Below, piece by piece: positions 26,396-35,085 of a DNA stretch of 64,000 nucleotides. Origin of the DNA: Paenibacillus sp. MSJ-34 (GTDB lineage Bacteria > Bacillota > Bacilli > Paenibacillales > Paenibacillaceae); the NCBI RefSeq assembly GCF_018918005.1, contig NZ_JAHLPR010000013.1, positions 46,220 through 110,219 of the forward strand. Reading direction: 5' to 3'. The first letter of the stretch is position 1; the number at the start of each line of letters is the position of its first letter. The translations under genes were made by a program, and so were the position numbers. The notes below the pieces were generated by a model. It saw only the letters and a list, made by a program, of their open reading frames with translations. It made no database searches and was not told the DNA's origin.

Positions 26396-27280
26396 ATGTC
26401 GAAACAGCAAGTATCCGAGCGGAGATTCGTCGCCTTTTCACTGACGCCAATTGTTCTTTTATTTTTGGTGTTCTCCGTCATTCCCATCGGAATCGGCACC
26501 GTGCTGATGTTTTTTGATTATTCGCCCTTATCATCTTCTGTTCCATTCGCTGGCTTGACGAATATACGGGAGCTACTATCCGATGAGATGTTCTATAAAT
26601 CGCTGCGAGTTACTTTCACTTTCGTGGGGGTGGCCATTCCGGCGAATATCGCCTTGACGTTGCTCATTGCAATAGGTATTAACAAGATTCGCAGCCGTTT
26701 TTGGAAAAACAGCTTTCGCACGATGTTTTTCCTTCCCGCGATCGCGCCGTTGGCTGGCTCTGCCATCATCTGGACAACGATGTTCAACGCGGATAGCGGA
26801 GTCGTTAACATGGCTCTTGATATGTTCGGATTGCCTTCGGTCGATTGGCTGTCGAATCCTTCTACGGCGCTTCTGTCCATTATCATTATGACGTTATGGG
26901 CCGACGTCGGTTATAACATCGTGTTGTTCATGGCAGGCATCGACTCCATCCCCGAATCGCTTTACGAAGCGGCGGAGTTGGACGGAGCCTCTCCTTGGCA
27001 TGCGTTCTGGAGCATCACGCTTCCCATGCTGAGCCGTACCATGCTGTTTGTGTTCATTATGACCAGCATCTCGTATTTCCAGATGTTCCCTCAATTCCAG
27101 ATTATGACCAAGGGCGGACCTCTGTACGAAACCTATGTGCTGGCTCTTAACATCTATGATCAAGCCTTCACGTACATGAATATGAGCTACGCTTCTGCTA
27201 TGGCATTCGTCATGCTGATCATTATCCTCGTTCTGACCCTGATCGAGATGCGGATCGGTAGATCAAAGTGGGAGCATTAA
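26396..27280 (+). CDS. ABC sugar transporter permease (MalF/UgpA type)
   Basis: 294 residues with six membrane segments. The ATPase-contact loop (EAA motif) reads YEAAELDGASPWHAFWSITLPML. The start ATG has GGAGGAGG upstream. It pairs with the permease encoded 10 bp downstream to form the channel for the lipoprotein's substrate. Confidence 0.92.
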   Translation: MSKQQVSERRFVAFSLTPIVLLFLVFSVIPIGIGTVLMFFDYSPLSSSVPFAGLTNIRELLSDEMFYKSLRVTFTFVGVAIPANIALTLLIAIGINKIRSRFWKNSFRTMFFLPAIAPLAGSAIIWTTMFNADSGVVNMALDMFGLPSVDWLSNPSTALLSIIIMTLWADVGYNIVLFMAGIDSIPESLYEAAELDGASPWHAFWSITLPMLSRTMLFVFIMTSISYFQMFPQFQIMTKGGPLYETYVLALNIYDQAFTYMNMSYASAMAFVMLIIILVLTLIEMRIGRSKWEH

Positions 27281-27290
27281 GGAGGACGAC

Positions 27291-28118
27291 ATGCGGACGA
27301 AAAAATGGAAATGGTCGTATATGTTGTTATTTACGACTTTGTTGATCGGTTCTTTGCTTATGTTCGTGCCCTATCTGTGGATGGTATTGACCTCTTTCAA
27401 GAGCAATGCGGAAATATTGACCGCCTCCAATCATCTGCTACCTCAGGAGCCGACGCTGTCGGGCTACAGGAAGGTGCTTGGAGAGGTGCCTTTTTTCCGC
27501 TGGTTCCTGAACAGCTTATCGACTTCGGCTATTGTCACGATTGGTGCGGTGTTCACCAGCGCATTGGCAGGCTATATCTTCGCCAAATTCCGTTTTCGGG
27601 GTAAGCGCTTGTTGTTTGTCATTATTCTGGCTACAATGATGGTTCCTTTTCAAATCGTGATGGTACCGACTTATATCATCATATCCAAGCTTAACTTGGT
27701 TAACGATCTGGCGGCGATCGTCATTCCTTATTTGGTGAGTGCATTCGGCGTTTTTCTGGCGAAGCAGTTCATCGAGGCGATTCCGAATGAATTAATCGAA
27801 GCCGCACGCATGGACGGAGCATCCGAATTCCGTACGTTCTGGTCGCTTGTCCTTCCGCAGATCAGGCCAGCGTTGTCGGCACTTGCAATTTTCTCTTTCA
27901 TGACTTCATGGAACAACTACTTATGGCCGCTGATTATATTGAATGAAGAATCAAAAATGACCGTTCCGCTGGCGCTCGTGTTTTTCAACGGGCAGAATGT
28001 CGTGAACTATAACGTGGTTATGTCGGCGGCGGTATTGATCATGATTCCTGTGGTCATCATCTTCCTAATCTTCCAGAGACAATTCATCAAAGGACTGACG
28101 ATGACCGGGTTTAAATGA
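27291..28118 (+). CDS. ABC sugar transporter permease (MalG/UgpE type)
   Basis: 275 residues, six membrane segments, EAA motif IEAARMDGASEFRTFWSLVLPQIRP, and the typical C-terminal KGLTMTGFK. AAGGAGG precedes the ATG. Partner of the permease just upstream. Confidence 0.92.
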   Translation: MRTKKWKWSYMLLFTTLLIGSLLMFVPYLWMVLTSFKSNAEILTASNHLLPQEPTLSGYRKVLGEVPFFRWFLNSLSTSAIVTIGAVFTSALAGYIFAKFRFRGKRLLFVIILATMMVPFQIVMVPTYIIISKLNLVNDLAAIVIPYLVSAFGVFLAKQFIEAIPNELIEAARMDGASEFRTFWSLVLPQIRPALSALAIFSFMTSWNNYLWPLIILNEESKMTVPLALVFFNGQNVVNYNVVMSAAVLIMIPVVIIFLIFQRQFIKGLTMTGFK

Positions 28119-28160
28119 AATCGGTCGATCGTTCGTCCCTGTTCGAAGGGAGCTTGACGC

Positions 28161-29384
28161 ATGATTATTCAGAAAGAACACATGACACGGGAAGCAAACT
28201 TGACTTTGGCGATGCACGGGCTGTTTATTTTCGGCAGCTCGGCATCCCTGACATTCTTCAACATTTATTTTCTGCGGTTGAGCGAATCGTTTGCATTAAA
28301 TCTGATTTACAATGCGCTCTTCTACGTATTGACGCCGCTCGGGTTTTGGATCGGGGGCTGGTTCGCGAAGCGGTATGACAGGCTACATACCCTCAGAATC
28401 AGCCTAGTTCTGCACATGGTGTTTTTCGTGCTCATCCTGATGCTAGGTGACGGGATTATCGACGTTTACGGAGCGATTGCGCTTTGCCAAGGGCTTGCTG
28501 TTGGATTCTACTGGGCCGGCATTCTGGTACTGCTGTACGATGTGTCAGCCAAATTGAATCGAGTTCGATATATCGGCATTAGCACGGTGACACTGACCGG
28601 GGCCGGCTTGATTGGCCCGCTCTCGGGTGGATGGTTGATCGGCAGAAGCGAGAATCTGACCGGCTATCTGTATGCCTTTTGCTTGACATTGGCCGTGTTC
28701 GTGGCCGTGTTTGCGATATCTCTCCTTATCCGTAAGAAGCCCTCCAGGCGGAGGCGTTATCTGCTTGGTTTAACAGGTGTGATGGCCCGTCGAAACCCGC
28801 AGTGGATGAAGTTTCTAGGACTGTGGTTTTGCACCGGATTCCTGGAAGGACTAACACTTTTCATTCCGGCGTTGGTGCTCTACGAGGTGTTCGAACGTGA
28901 GAATGTCGTTAGCATCGTACTGGCGGCGACATCGCTCGTCTCGGTGGCGTCCAGTTTTTACATGTCCCGCAGGGGGACGATGGAACGCGCTCCCGTCTAT
29001 ATGCGGGTGTGCTCTCTCGGCATCGCGCTGAGCGCGATTCTCCTGTCCGGTGGGATGGGGACGGTGCAGGTGCTCGTGTTTTTGGCCGTTGTCGCCTGTC
29101 TAAATCCAGTCTATCACAATACATTTATGTCCCGTTTTTTTGCTGAGACGGATAAGCTTCCGCTGAAGGGGGCCTTTCGAATCGAATCCGTCGTTCTGTA
29201 TGAATCGCTGTTGAACTTCGGCCGGGCCGTCCCCTTGGTCGTTCTGCTTCCATTCGCCGATTCGCTGCGGACAGAGGCGCTATGGATCGCTTTTGTTTGC
29301 GCGGGAACCCTGCAAGGTGTTGCGGTGTGGCTGATATTTCGAAAGACGAAATTTCCACGAACTAGAGAGAGGGAACTGACATGA
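28161..29384 (+). CDS. Major facilitator superfamily transporter
   Basis: 407 residues with about 12 hydrophobic segments (for example LFIFGSSASLTFFNIYFL, GLWFCTGFLEGLTLFIPAL) and a basic central loop RKKPSRRRR dividing two six-helix halves. It closes the sugar operon and may export a product or import a second substrate; nothing in the sequence fixes the substrate. Its stop overlaps the next ATG as ATGA, which suggests an original further gene in the operon, of which only 32 codons remain. Confidence 0.8.
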   Translation: MIIQKEHMTREANLTLAMHGLFIFGSSASLTFFNIYFLRLSESFALNLIYNALFYVLTPLGFWIGGWFAKRYDRLHTLRISLVLHMVFFVLILMLGDGIIDVYGAIALCQGLAVGFYWAGILVLLYDVSAKLNRVRYIGISTVTLTGAGLIGPLSGGWLIGRSENLTGYLYAFCLTLAVFVAVFAISLLIRKKPSRRRRYLLGLTGVMARRNPQWMKFLGLWFCTGFLEGLTLFIPALVLYEVFERENVVSIVLAATSLVSVASSFYMSRRGTMERAPVYMRVCSLGIALSAILLSGGMGTVQVLVFLAVVACLNPVYHNTFMSRFFAETDKLPLKGAFRIESVVLYESLLNFGRAVPLVVLLPFADSLRTEALWIAFVCAGTLQGVAVWLIFRKTKFPRTRERELT

Positions 29385-29479
29385 GCAAAATTGTCTACAT
29401 TGTCGGGGAACTAAATCCCGATGCCATATTGTCTTTGGCCGAACGTGAAGCCGGAGCCGAACAAGGAAAAGCTGATTGA
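29381..29479 (+). pseudogene. 5' stub of the last gene of the sugar operon
   Basis: A 32-codon frame, MSKIVYIVGELNPDAILSLA.., coupled to the MFS gene by an ATGA overlap. The opening VYIVGELNPD resembles the start of a PfkB-type carbohydrate kinase, but too little remains to be sure. At about 29470-29480 the sequence switches to AT-rich DNA of a different origin. Confidence 0.45.
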
Positions 29480-29923
29480 GCATTTTTAGGTCTTGAAGTA
29501 ATGCGCGGTACAACTGAAAACGGTAACCGTATTAACTACATAACACAAACAAAAAACGGAAAAATTTTGCGTTCCTCCACAGTTTATCTAAAAGATATCG
29601 ATAAAAAAATGTTGGAGCTCTTTGTATTAATTTAGATATCAGATTTCTTGACGGCAGAAAATACGTTATGAAGCATCACCAAGCACTCTTTCGAACAGGA
29701 AGTAAAAGAAGTGTTTGTCAACGACGTCCATGAATCCGGCAAGCCTGTGTCGCACATGACGAAGGAAGATAAAACTAAGGCAATTCAATTTTTAGATCAA
29801 CGAGGTGCTTTTTTAATTAAAAAAGCTGGGGATCGCGTATGTCAGTTTTTTGATATCTCGAAATTTACCCTCTATCAGATACTGGATGAGGTACGAGCTA
29901 TAAAAATAAAAGGAGCAACAATC
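29480..29923 (+). pseudogene. YheO/DauR-type PAS-HTH regulator, broken
   Basis: Remnant of a YheO-like PAS domain regulator. The first part reads FLGLEVMRGTTENGNRINYI and continues to STVYLKDIDKKML (29486-29612); one missing G there shifts the frame, after which GALCINLDI.. can be read, and a second shift precedes EVKEVFVNDVHESG (29697 onward). The C-terminal helix-turn-helix (FLIKKAGDRVCQFFDISKFTLYQILDEVRA) is intact and runs without a stop into the next gene. The N-terminus is lost at the junction near 29480. Relatives (DauR) control D-amino-acid use, which agrees with the gene that follows. Confidence 0.7.
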
Positions 29924-31012
29924 ATGATTAAGGACTTAGACACACCTGCGGTAATTGTAGATCTTAACATTATAGAGCGAAATATAAGTAAAATGGCTGA
30001 AATTGTGCAAAAAGCGGGAATTAAACATCGTCCGCATATCAAAACACATAAATCAACATTTTTAGCAAGAATGCAACAAAATGCAGGAGCAAAAGGCATT
30101 ACTTGTGCCAAACTTGGCGAAGCGGAAGTATTTGCTGCAGAAGGATTTGATGACATCCTTCTTGCCTTTCCTGTTGTTGGAGAGAAGAATTTAGCCCGCT
30201 TTCAAGCACTTGCCGAAAAGATCGACATTAAAACTGTGATAGACAGTCGGGAAGTAGCGGAAGGACTCTCCAATGTAGGAAAGAAACTTGATAGAAAGAT
30301 TCCGGTTTATATAGAGATAGATGGCGGTATTCACCGTTGTGGGCGTCAGCCAGGAGAAGATACCGTTCATTTTGCGGAAAGTATTCGTAACCTTCCCGGT
30401 ATTGATATTATGGGCGTTCTTTCTTACGCAGGACAAATTTATGGAATGAATGAAAAAGAAAGTATCCAAGAGATGGCAAAAGAAGAATCTAATACGCTAT
30501 CCGCCACAGCAGATGCCCTCCGGCAAGCTGGGTTTAATATCAAAGAAGTAAGTGGTGGTTCATCCATTTCATCCAAATTTGCAGAGTATATGCATGGGGT
30601 AACAGAGGTCCGTGCTGGAAATTATATTTTCCACGACCAAGCACAACTTGCAACAGGAATGGTTTCGATTGAGGAATGTGCATTAAGAGTTATTGTAACC
30701 GTTGTTAGTGCTGTAGCACCTGGACAGGCTGTAATTGATGCAGGTTCAAAGACACTTACCTCAGATAGTGCTTCGTTCGCCAAAGGTTATGGTTATATTA
30801 TCGAACATCCAGATATTGAAATTTACAAGTTAAATGAGGAACATGGTTATCTCCGCTTTGATAAATCAATTAAACTATCAGTCGGGCAGAAATTAACCGT
30901 GATTCCTAATCATTCCTGTATGATTCCAAACCTCTGCGATGAACTGATTACAGTATGTGGAGAAGAAGTGGTTTCGTCTTTCCCGGTTAGCGCCAGAGGA
31001 AAGAATAAATAA
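29924..31012 (+). CDS. D-threonine aldolase / D-serine dehydratase-like PLP enzyme
   Basis: 362 residues of the alanine-racemase-fold type III PLP family. The Lys that binds PLP is in HRPHIKTHKS (about residue 36-45), followed by GITCAKLGEAEVFA, VYIEIDGGIHRCG and the metal/PLP C-terminal domain with IPNHSCMIPNLCDEL, whose His and Cys match the metal site of D-threonine aldolases and DSD1-type D-serine dehydratases. It should degrade a D-hydroxy amino acid. ATG 29924 has AAAAGGAG upstream; the same frame stays open back through the regulator's helix-turn-helix, so a read-through fusion is possible. Much more AT-rich than the sugar locus. Confidence 0.85.
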   Translation: MIKDLDTPAVIVDLNIIERNISKMAEIVQKAGIKHRPHIKTHKSTFLARMQQNAGAKGITCAKLGEAEVFAAEGFDDILLAFPVVGEKNLARFQALAEKIDIKTVIDSREVAEGLSNVGKKLDRKIPVYIEIDGGIHRCGRQPGEDTVHFAESIRNLPGIDIMGVLSYAGQIYGMNEKESIQEMAKEESNTLSATADALRQAGFNIKEVSGGSSISSKFAEYMHGVTEVRAGNYIFHDQAQLATGMVSIEECALRVIVTVVSAVAPGQAVIDAGSKTLTSDSASFAKGYGYIIEHPDIEIYKLNEEHGYLRFDKSIKLSVGQKLTVIPNHSCMIPNLCDELITVCGEEVVSSFPVSARGKNK

Positions 31013-31037
31013 TTGTAAAAAATGAGAGGGGATAATT

Positions 31038-31410
31038 ATGTTTAAAAAACAGTTAAAGAAAATATAAATATTGGTCCGATTCATGCTCTTGATGTCTCAG
31101 CTATAGAAGCAGATAAAACGGTGGATGAACTTCTTGTAAAGGTCGGATTATTTGAGAAAAAAGAGGTCGTATCCAACACAGCTTTCGGGTGGTCAGCAAC
31201 AAAGAATTGCCATTGCAAGAGCACTTGCTATGAAACCGAAAGCAATGCTTTTTGACGAACCAACATCCGCTCTGGATCCAGAACTTGTGGGAGAGGTTCT
31301 TTCTGTTATGAGACAGCTTGCAAAAGAAGGTATGACGATGGTAGTCGTCAAATATTTTCTTCCCCATCTGAAGAAAGGACCAAACAATTCCTTCGCTCTG
31401 TGTTAGAAAA
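31038..31410 (+). pseudogene. Amino-acid ABC transporter ATPase, broken
   Basis: Remnant of a GlnQ-type ATPase. [20 protein letters not shown], the ABC signature [20 protein letters not shown] and Walker [16 protein letters not shown] are readable, but the Walker A region is missing, a frame change separates the first two blocks, and the end ([17 protein letters not shown]) is joined after an internal deletion. It would have served the D-amino-acid locus. Confidence 0.8.
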
Positions 31411-31422
31411 ATAATCAGGAAT

Positions 31423-31517
31423 TCTTTTCAAAGCCTTATCCTGTTCGCACCACAGTACAAAGTGGTCTTCCCAATATATTAGTTGAAATTGATGTGATTG
31501 CAGAAATTACTGAATAA
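31423..31517 (+). pseudogene. RidA-family protein, C-terminal scrap
   Basis: About 30 codons reading SKPYPVRTTVQSGLPNILVE then IDVIAEITE and a stop, the standard C-terminus of RidA/YjgF enamine deaminases. RidA removes the 2-aminoacrylate made by PLP enzymes, so it belongs functionally with the aldolase/dehydratase gene. The N-terminal three quarters are gone. Confidence 0.75.
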
Positions 31518-31519
31518 GC

Positions 31520-31564
31520 AAGAGAAAGAGTCTCATCGGCTTAATGGATTCTCTTTCTTTATGA
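31520..31564 (+). terminator. Hairpin behind the RidA scrap
   Basis: AAGAGAAAGAGTC ... GATTCTCTTTCTT, an imperfect stem followed by TTTAT; likely a terminator or a decayed one. Confidence 0.5.
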
Positions 31565-31577
31565 AAGATGGGAAAGT

Positions 31578-31662
31578 ATGGACGTTGTAACATTTGGGGA
31601 AACAATGGTTCTTTTTTTTAAGTATTCAATGATTACAGGCCGCATTTGCGGCTTTTTTTCTA
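31578..31662 (+). pseudogene. PfkB-type sugar kinase stub and terminator
   Basis: MDVVTFGETMVLFF (31578 onward) is the N-terminus of a 2-keto-3-deoxygluconate-kinase-like PfkB protein, broken off after 14 codons. It is followed at 31639-31660 by the terminator GCCGC-ATTT-GCGGC plus seven T. Only the first and last bits of the gene region seem to survive. Confidence 0.6.
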
Positions 31663-31699
31663 GAATGGCAGTGCCGGCAGGAAGTATTTTTGAAAGGAT

Positions 31700-32224
31700 T
31701 TATCCATATTTTCGAAAGTGCAGTAATATATCATCAACCGATTGCTCCGGCGACTGTTCTGAGGTGTCCAACCAATATCCGATTTTAGGAGTTTCTTGTA
31801 AAAAATCAGAATACAGCTGTTCTACCGTAAAGCCAGTGTACCCGACTTTTCCTCGTGATTTTTCCCGCTCTTTTACCACCTCAACCGTTGGACACAACAC
31901 AACTAACTGGACCGTATAACCCTTTAACTGTTCCAGCATATAGGATAATTCCTCTCCATAGTAATTGTCCTGCAAAACAACAGAAAATTCATTGTCATAA
32001 TAGGTCTTAGCTGCCTGTGCAGTTAAATGATAACGCAAATATAGCTGGCGGATTGCCTCTTCGGACGGCTCAGCGGACATATCTTCACGGCCAGAAACAA
32101 TCATTCGGCGGAATACATCGCCACGCAGATGAACACCTTTTCCCATTTTGGAAGCTAGAAGCTCCGCTACTGTTGATTTCCCTGAGGCCATGACGCCTGT
32201 AATTAAGTAAATCGCTTTTTCCAT
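31700..32224 (-). CDS. P-loop kinase-like protein (AAA_33 / phosphotransferase type)
   Basis: 174 residues. The N-terminal Walker A GVMASGKSTVAELLA and a later RGDVFRRMIVSGRED fit small P-loop kinases of the chloramphenicol-phosphotransferase/zeta-toxin/AAA_33 group; VVLCPTVEVVKEREKSRGK matches the lid region. The substrate cannot be named; a drug- or nucleoside-phosphorylating role is possible given the neighbouring MATE pump and nucleotidyltransferase. It lies 57 bp downstream of the MATE gene on the same strand and may share its transcript. Confidence 0.75.
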   Translation of the reverse strand: MEKAIYLITGVMASGKSTVAELLASKMGKGVHLRGDVFRRMIVSGREDMSAEPSEEAIRQLYLRYHLTAQAAKTYYDNEFSVVLQDNYYGEELSYMLEQLKGYTVQLVVLCPTVEVVKEREKSRGKVGYTGFTVEQLYSDFLQETPKIGYWLDTSEQSPEQSVDDILLHFRKYG

Positions 32225-32280
32225 ATCAAGTTAACTCCTTTTTTATAAAAGCTTATTAATTGACTTTTTAATTATCTCGG

Positions 32281-33648
32281 TCATCGAATGACCTTGATGC
32301 GTTTCCACTTACCTTGTTTATAGCGGAATAGGAAAAACACAGCCCGTACGACCCAGTCAATAACTGAAGCCAACCATACGCCCAGCAGATCAAGACCCAA
32401 TCCCCAAAAACAGGCAAACACATAACTCAATGCCACCCGGCAGATGAGCATCGAGCACTGCGAAACCGCCATAGTATAAAAGGCATCGCCTGCGGCACGT
32501 AGGGAGTTCGGCAAGGTAAATGCCAAAGGCCATATAAAAATAATACCAATGGAACACAAACGAAGGATATCGACAGCCATTGCCTCCGCTTCGAGGCTAA
32601 GGTTAAACAAGGCGACCAGAAAACCAGCTGAAAAAAAGAGCGAAGTCCCCATCGCTGCCGTGCAAAGGTAGGTAGCCATTACTAAGCGCTTGGTGTAGTA
32701 GACGGCCTGCTCTATTTCGCCGGCTCCTATGCATCGACCGATAACCGTGATAACCCCCAAACTTATAGCCATACCGGGTACATTGATTACTCCACCTATA
32801 CTGTTTGCAATGGCATTAGCTGCCACGGCAGAGGTGCCTAAAGTTGTAATCAAGCCAAGTACCAGCAACTTACCAACCTGCAGCATACCGTTTTCCAAAC
32901 CGTTGGGGATACCGATGAACAAAATACGTTTGACCATATCTCCCTGAAACCGAAACCGCAGAATATCCGCCACTCGAACGCCATAATCATAACGGTTGAG
33001 CAGGGTCATGATGATAACTGCCGCAGCTATGCGGGAAACCAATGTGCCGATGCCTGCCCCGGCAGCCCCCATGTTAAAGCCGTAGATTAACAGGGCATTG
33101 ATTGAAATATTGATGAGGTTAATGGTCAGTGTACAATACATAGACACCTTGCTGTTTCCCATAGCCCGGAATAAGGCTGCTCCGGCGTTATAAATACCTA
33201 TAAATGGGAAAGCAGAAGCAGTTAGCAGGAAGTAAATCAAGGCGTTATCCATGACAGCAGGTTCTAACCTTCCGAAAATCAAGGACAAAATGTGTTGCCT
33301 GAAGATTAACGCCACCGCGGTCAGCAGTATGGAAACGAAAATCATAATATACAATAGTTGAGAGGAAGCGGTCTTAACATGATCTGCATCACGGCGACCA
33401 AGATATTGAGACACCACCACCGCACCTCCGGTGGACAGAGCAGCATATATCTGGATGATGAGGGTGTTGATGGTATCCACCAGCGAGATGCCAGACACGG
33501 CTGCTTCACCAGCGGTGGTGACCATGATGGTGTCCACCATCCCCACCGTCATCAATAGGAGTTGCTCAACGACTAGTGGAACGATGAGCCGGAACAGGGC
33601 GCTACGAGTAAAGAGCGGCTTAACGCATGTCAAGGTTTCATCTGACAT
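32281..33648 (-). CDS. MATE-family efflux transporter
   Basis: 455 residues with twelve hydrophobic segments arranged as two similar halves. LIVPLVVEQLLLMTVGMVDTIMV opens the first bundle, and LFIGIPNGLENGMLQVGKLLVL opens the second; these are the standard MATE pattern. It should export cationic drugs or other small molecules in exchange for Na+ or H+. The gene is AT-richer than the core region. Confidence 0.9.
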   Translation of the reverse strand: MSDETLTCVKPLFTRSALFRLIVPLVVEQLLLMTVGMVDTIMVTTAGEAAVSGISLVDTINTLIIQIYAALSTGGAVVVSQYLGRRDADHVKTASSQLLYIMIFVSILLTAVALIFRQHILSLIFGRLEPAVMDNALIYFLLTASAFPFIGIYNAGAALFRAMGNSKVSMYCTLTINLINISINALLIYGFNMGAAGAGIGTLVSRIAAAVIIMTLLNRYDYGVRVADILRFRFQGDMVKRILFIGIPNGLENGMLQVGKLLVLGLITTLGTSAVAANAIANSIGGVINVPGMAISLGVITVIGRCIGAGEIEQAVYYTKRLVMATYLCTAAMGTSLFFSAGFLVALFNLSLEAEAMAVDILRLCSIGIIFIWPLAFTLPNSLRAAGDAFYTMAVSQCSMLICRVALSYVFACFWGLGLDLLGVWLASVIDWVVRAVFFLFRYKQGKWKRIKVIR

Positions 33649-33671
33649 AGATCCGCACCCTTTACGAAAGA

Positions 33672-34493
33672 TTATTTACCATTAACCATTTTTTCAACCT
33701 CATTACATAATTGTTCCAATTTGTAGATGGACATTATAATATCCTCAGATGCCAAATAGAAAATTTCATTTACTCGGTTGCGATAATCTATCGGAGCTAT
33801 CGTAAAACTGCCAATTCGTAAAGTCGCCTTTTTTTCATTCAAACAGTAAATATCGTTTGCAGCAAATAAGACTTGATTTAATGCAGATATAGATCGGAAT
33901 AAGTGTCCAATTATATAATATAGATCTTTATCCCTTGAATAGTTTTTTGCAAGCGAACAGGAAAATTTAGTTTCGAACAGAAAAAAAGAAATGAGGGCCT
34001 CTTTTAAACTGTCTGGATAAATTTCCGCTTGGCTTTTTAACTCTGTAATATCGTGATCTCTTGCATAAAGAATTTTGCCGTACGCCAATTCTCCACGATA
34101 CATAACATTTATATACGCATGAGGATGTCCCGGCTGATAATGAGAAGATATTACCCCTCTGTCTGTTTGAGCAACACATTCTTTCACTCTCTCCATGTCG
34201 CGCAGTATAAAATCCACGTGATATCCGTCTATGATGAGCCACCCGCCGCCGTTCACCCAGTTTCCCCATTCTCCCTCACGACATATCAAGTTTTCTCTAT
34301 GGGTATCGTCTAACTGTTTTGCTATATTGTTCAATTGATCAAAATCAATCGGTCTTTCGTAGTAGATCCCGATATCAATATCGGAAGTTTCTGTTGCCGT
34401 CCCTGTAGCTCTTGAACCCCCTAAAGCAATGCCTTTTACGAATGGACATTCTTGCAGTTTAGTTGCGACTCTTTTTATTATATGCTCCACCAT
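33672..34493 (-). CDS. Nucleotidyltransferase-domain protein (KNTase-like)
   Basis: 273 residues. The N-terminal catalytic motif GGSRATGTATETSDIDIGIYY contains the GS-x(n)-D-x-D signature of the polymerase-beta nucleotidyltransferase superfamily, as in aminoglycoside adenylyltransferases; a third acidic residue follows in DFIL. The C-terminal half is helical and unrecognised. ATG 34493 follows GGAGGTGG at 7 bases. It could modify an antibiotic or another small molecule; no close relative is recognised, so drug modification is only an inference from fold and setting. Confidence 0.75.
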   Translation of the reverse strand: MVEHIIKRVATKLQECPFVKGIALGGSRATGTATETSDIDIGIYYERPIDFDQLNNIAKQLDDTHRENLICREGEWGNWVNGGGWLIIDGYHVDFILRDMERVKECVAQTDRGVISSHYQPGHPHAYINVMYRGELAYGKILYARDHDITELKSQAEIYPDSLKEALISFFLFETKFSCSLAKNYSRDKDLYYIIGHLFRSISALNQVLFAANDIYCLNEKKATLRIGSFTIAPIDYRNRVNEIFYLASEDIIMSIYKLEQLCNEVEKMVNGK

Positions 34494-34648
34494 AGCTGAT
34501 CCACCTCCACTGATAAAAACCATATTATTCTCAGGTATAAGCGAGAAAATTTTAATTATACGATTACGAGAGCCTCTTTTAAATGATACTTGTCGTATTT
34601 TTTCATTTCAATATACTAAACACTTCGGTGGTATTTTGTATAAAATAA

Positions 34649-34671
34649 GGGGTTGCATCTCTGCAACCCCC
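34649..34671 (-). terminator. Terminator of the CD3324-like gene (copy 1)
   Basis: Minus strand GGGGTTGCA-GAGA-TGCAACCCC followed by TTATTTTAT. It begins 5 bases after the stop codon. Confidence 0.8.
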
Positions 34672-34676
34672 TGCCA

Positions 34677-34940
34677 TTACTTTTGATAAATAATTTTCCG
34701 AATAGTATAAACGGATAGACAATATTTATTAGCAAGATATTCAATAGTAAATCCATTGTTATATTCTTGTAATATCTTACAATTTCTTTGGTGTAATTCT
34801 ATCCGATAACCGGATAATTCTCCCCAACGTTTTCGCTGCTTATGACTAGAAGGGACATAGATATATCCTCCTTGGATATAGTCTTGCAACTCTTTAAGTA
34901 ATGCGTCGGGAAGAATTGCTTTTGCATTTACATATTTCAT
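34677..34940 (-). CDS. CD3324-family small HTH protein, copy 1
   Basis: 87 residues: MKYVNAKAILPDALLKELQDYIQGGYIYVP, then a basic stretch HKQRKRWGELSG and a C-terminal helix-turn-helix FTIEYLANKYCLSVYTIRKIIYQ. It belongs to the CD3324 family of small Mor-like DNA-binding proteins often carried on mobile elements; function is not established. ATG 34940 follows AAGGAGG. A second, clearly related gene lies at 58063-58326. The 5' leader (34941-35085) carries a short peptide frame and hairpins that match those of the second copy. Confidence 0.8.
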   Translation of the reverse strand: MKYVNAKAILPDALLKELQDYIQGGYIYVPSSHKQRKRWGELSGYRIELHQRNCKILQEYNNGFTIEYLANKYCLSVYTIRKIIYQK

Positions 34941-35085
34941 ACAGGCTTCCTCCTTGATTATAAAAATCAAGTAGCAAAGCCAGTGTAACTGTTAGCGATT
35001 ATTATTACTCCATGCAAGCATCGCTAATTACTGGCTTTGCATGGAGCCAAACTTGGCCTTCTACAAGCATAATATCCCTCCTTTC
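34941..35085 (-). promoter_or_regulatory. Leader peptide and attenuator-like stems before CD3324 copy 1
   Basis: On the minus strand, AAAGGAGGG (35076-35084) precedes a 21-codon frame (35005-35070), MLVEGQVWLHAKPVISDACME. Its sequence overlaps stems GCAAAGCCAGT/ACTGGCTTTGC and TTAGCGAT/ATCGCTAA. Closer to the gene, CTTGAT-TTTTATA-ATCAAG can fold and hide part of the AAGGAGG site. This is the layout of a translational attenuator: a ribosome held on the leader would open the downstream site. Confidence 0.55.
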
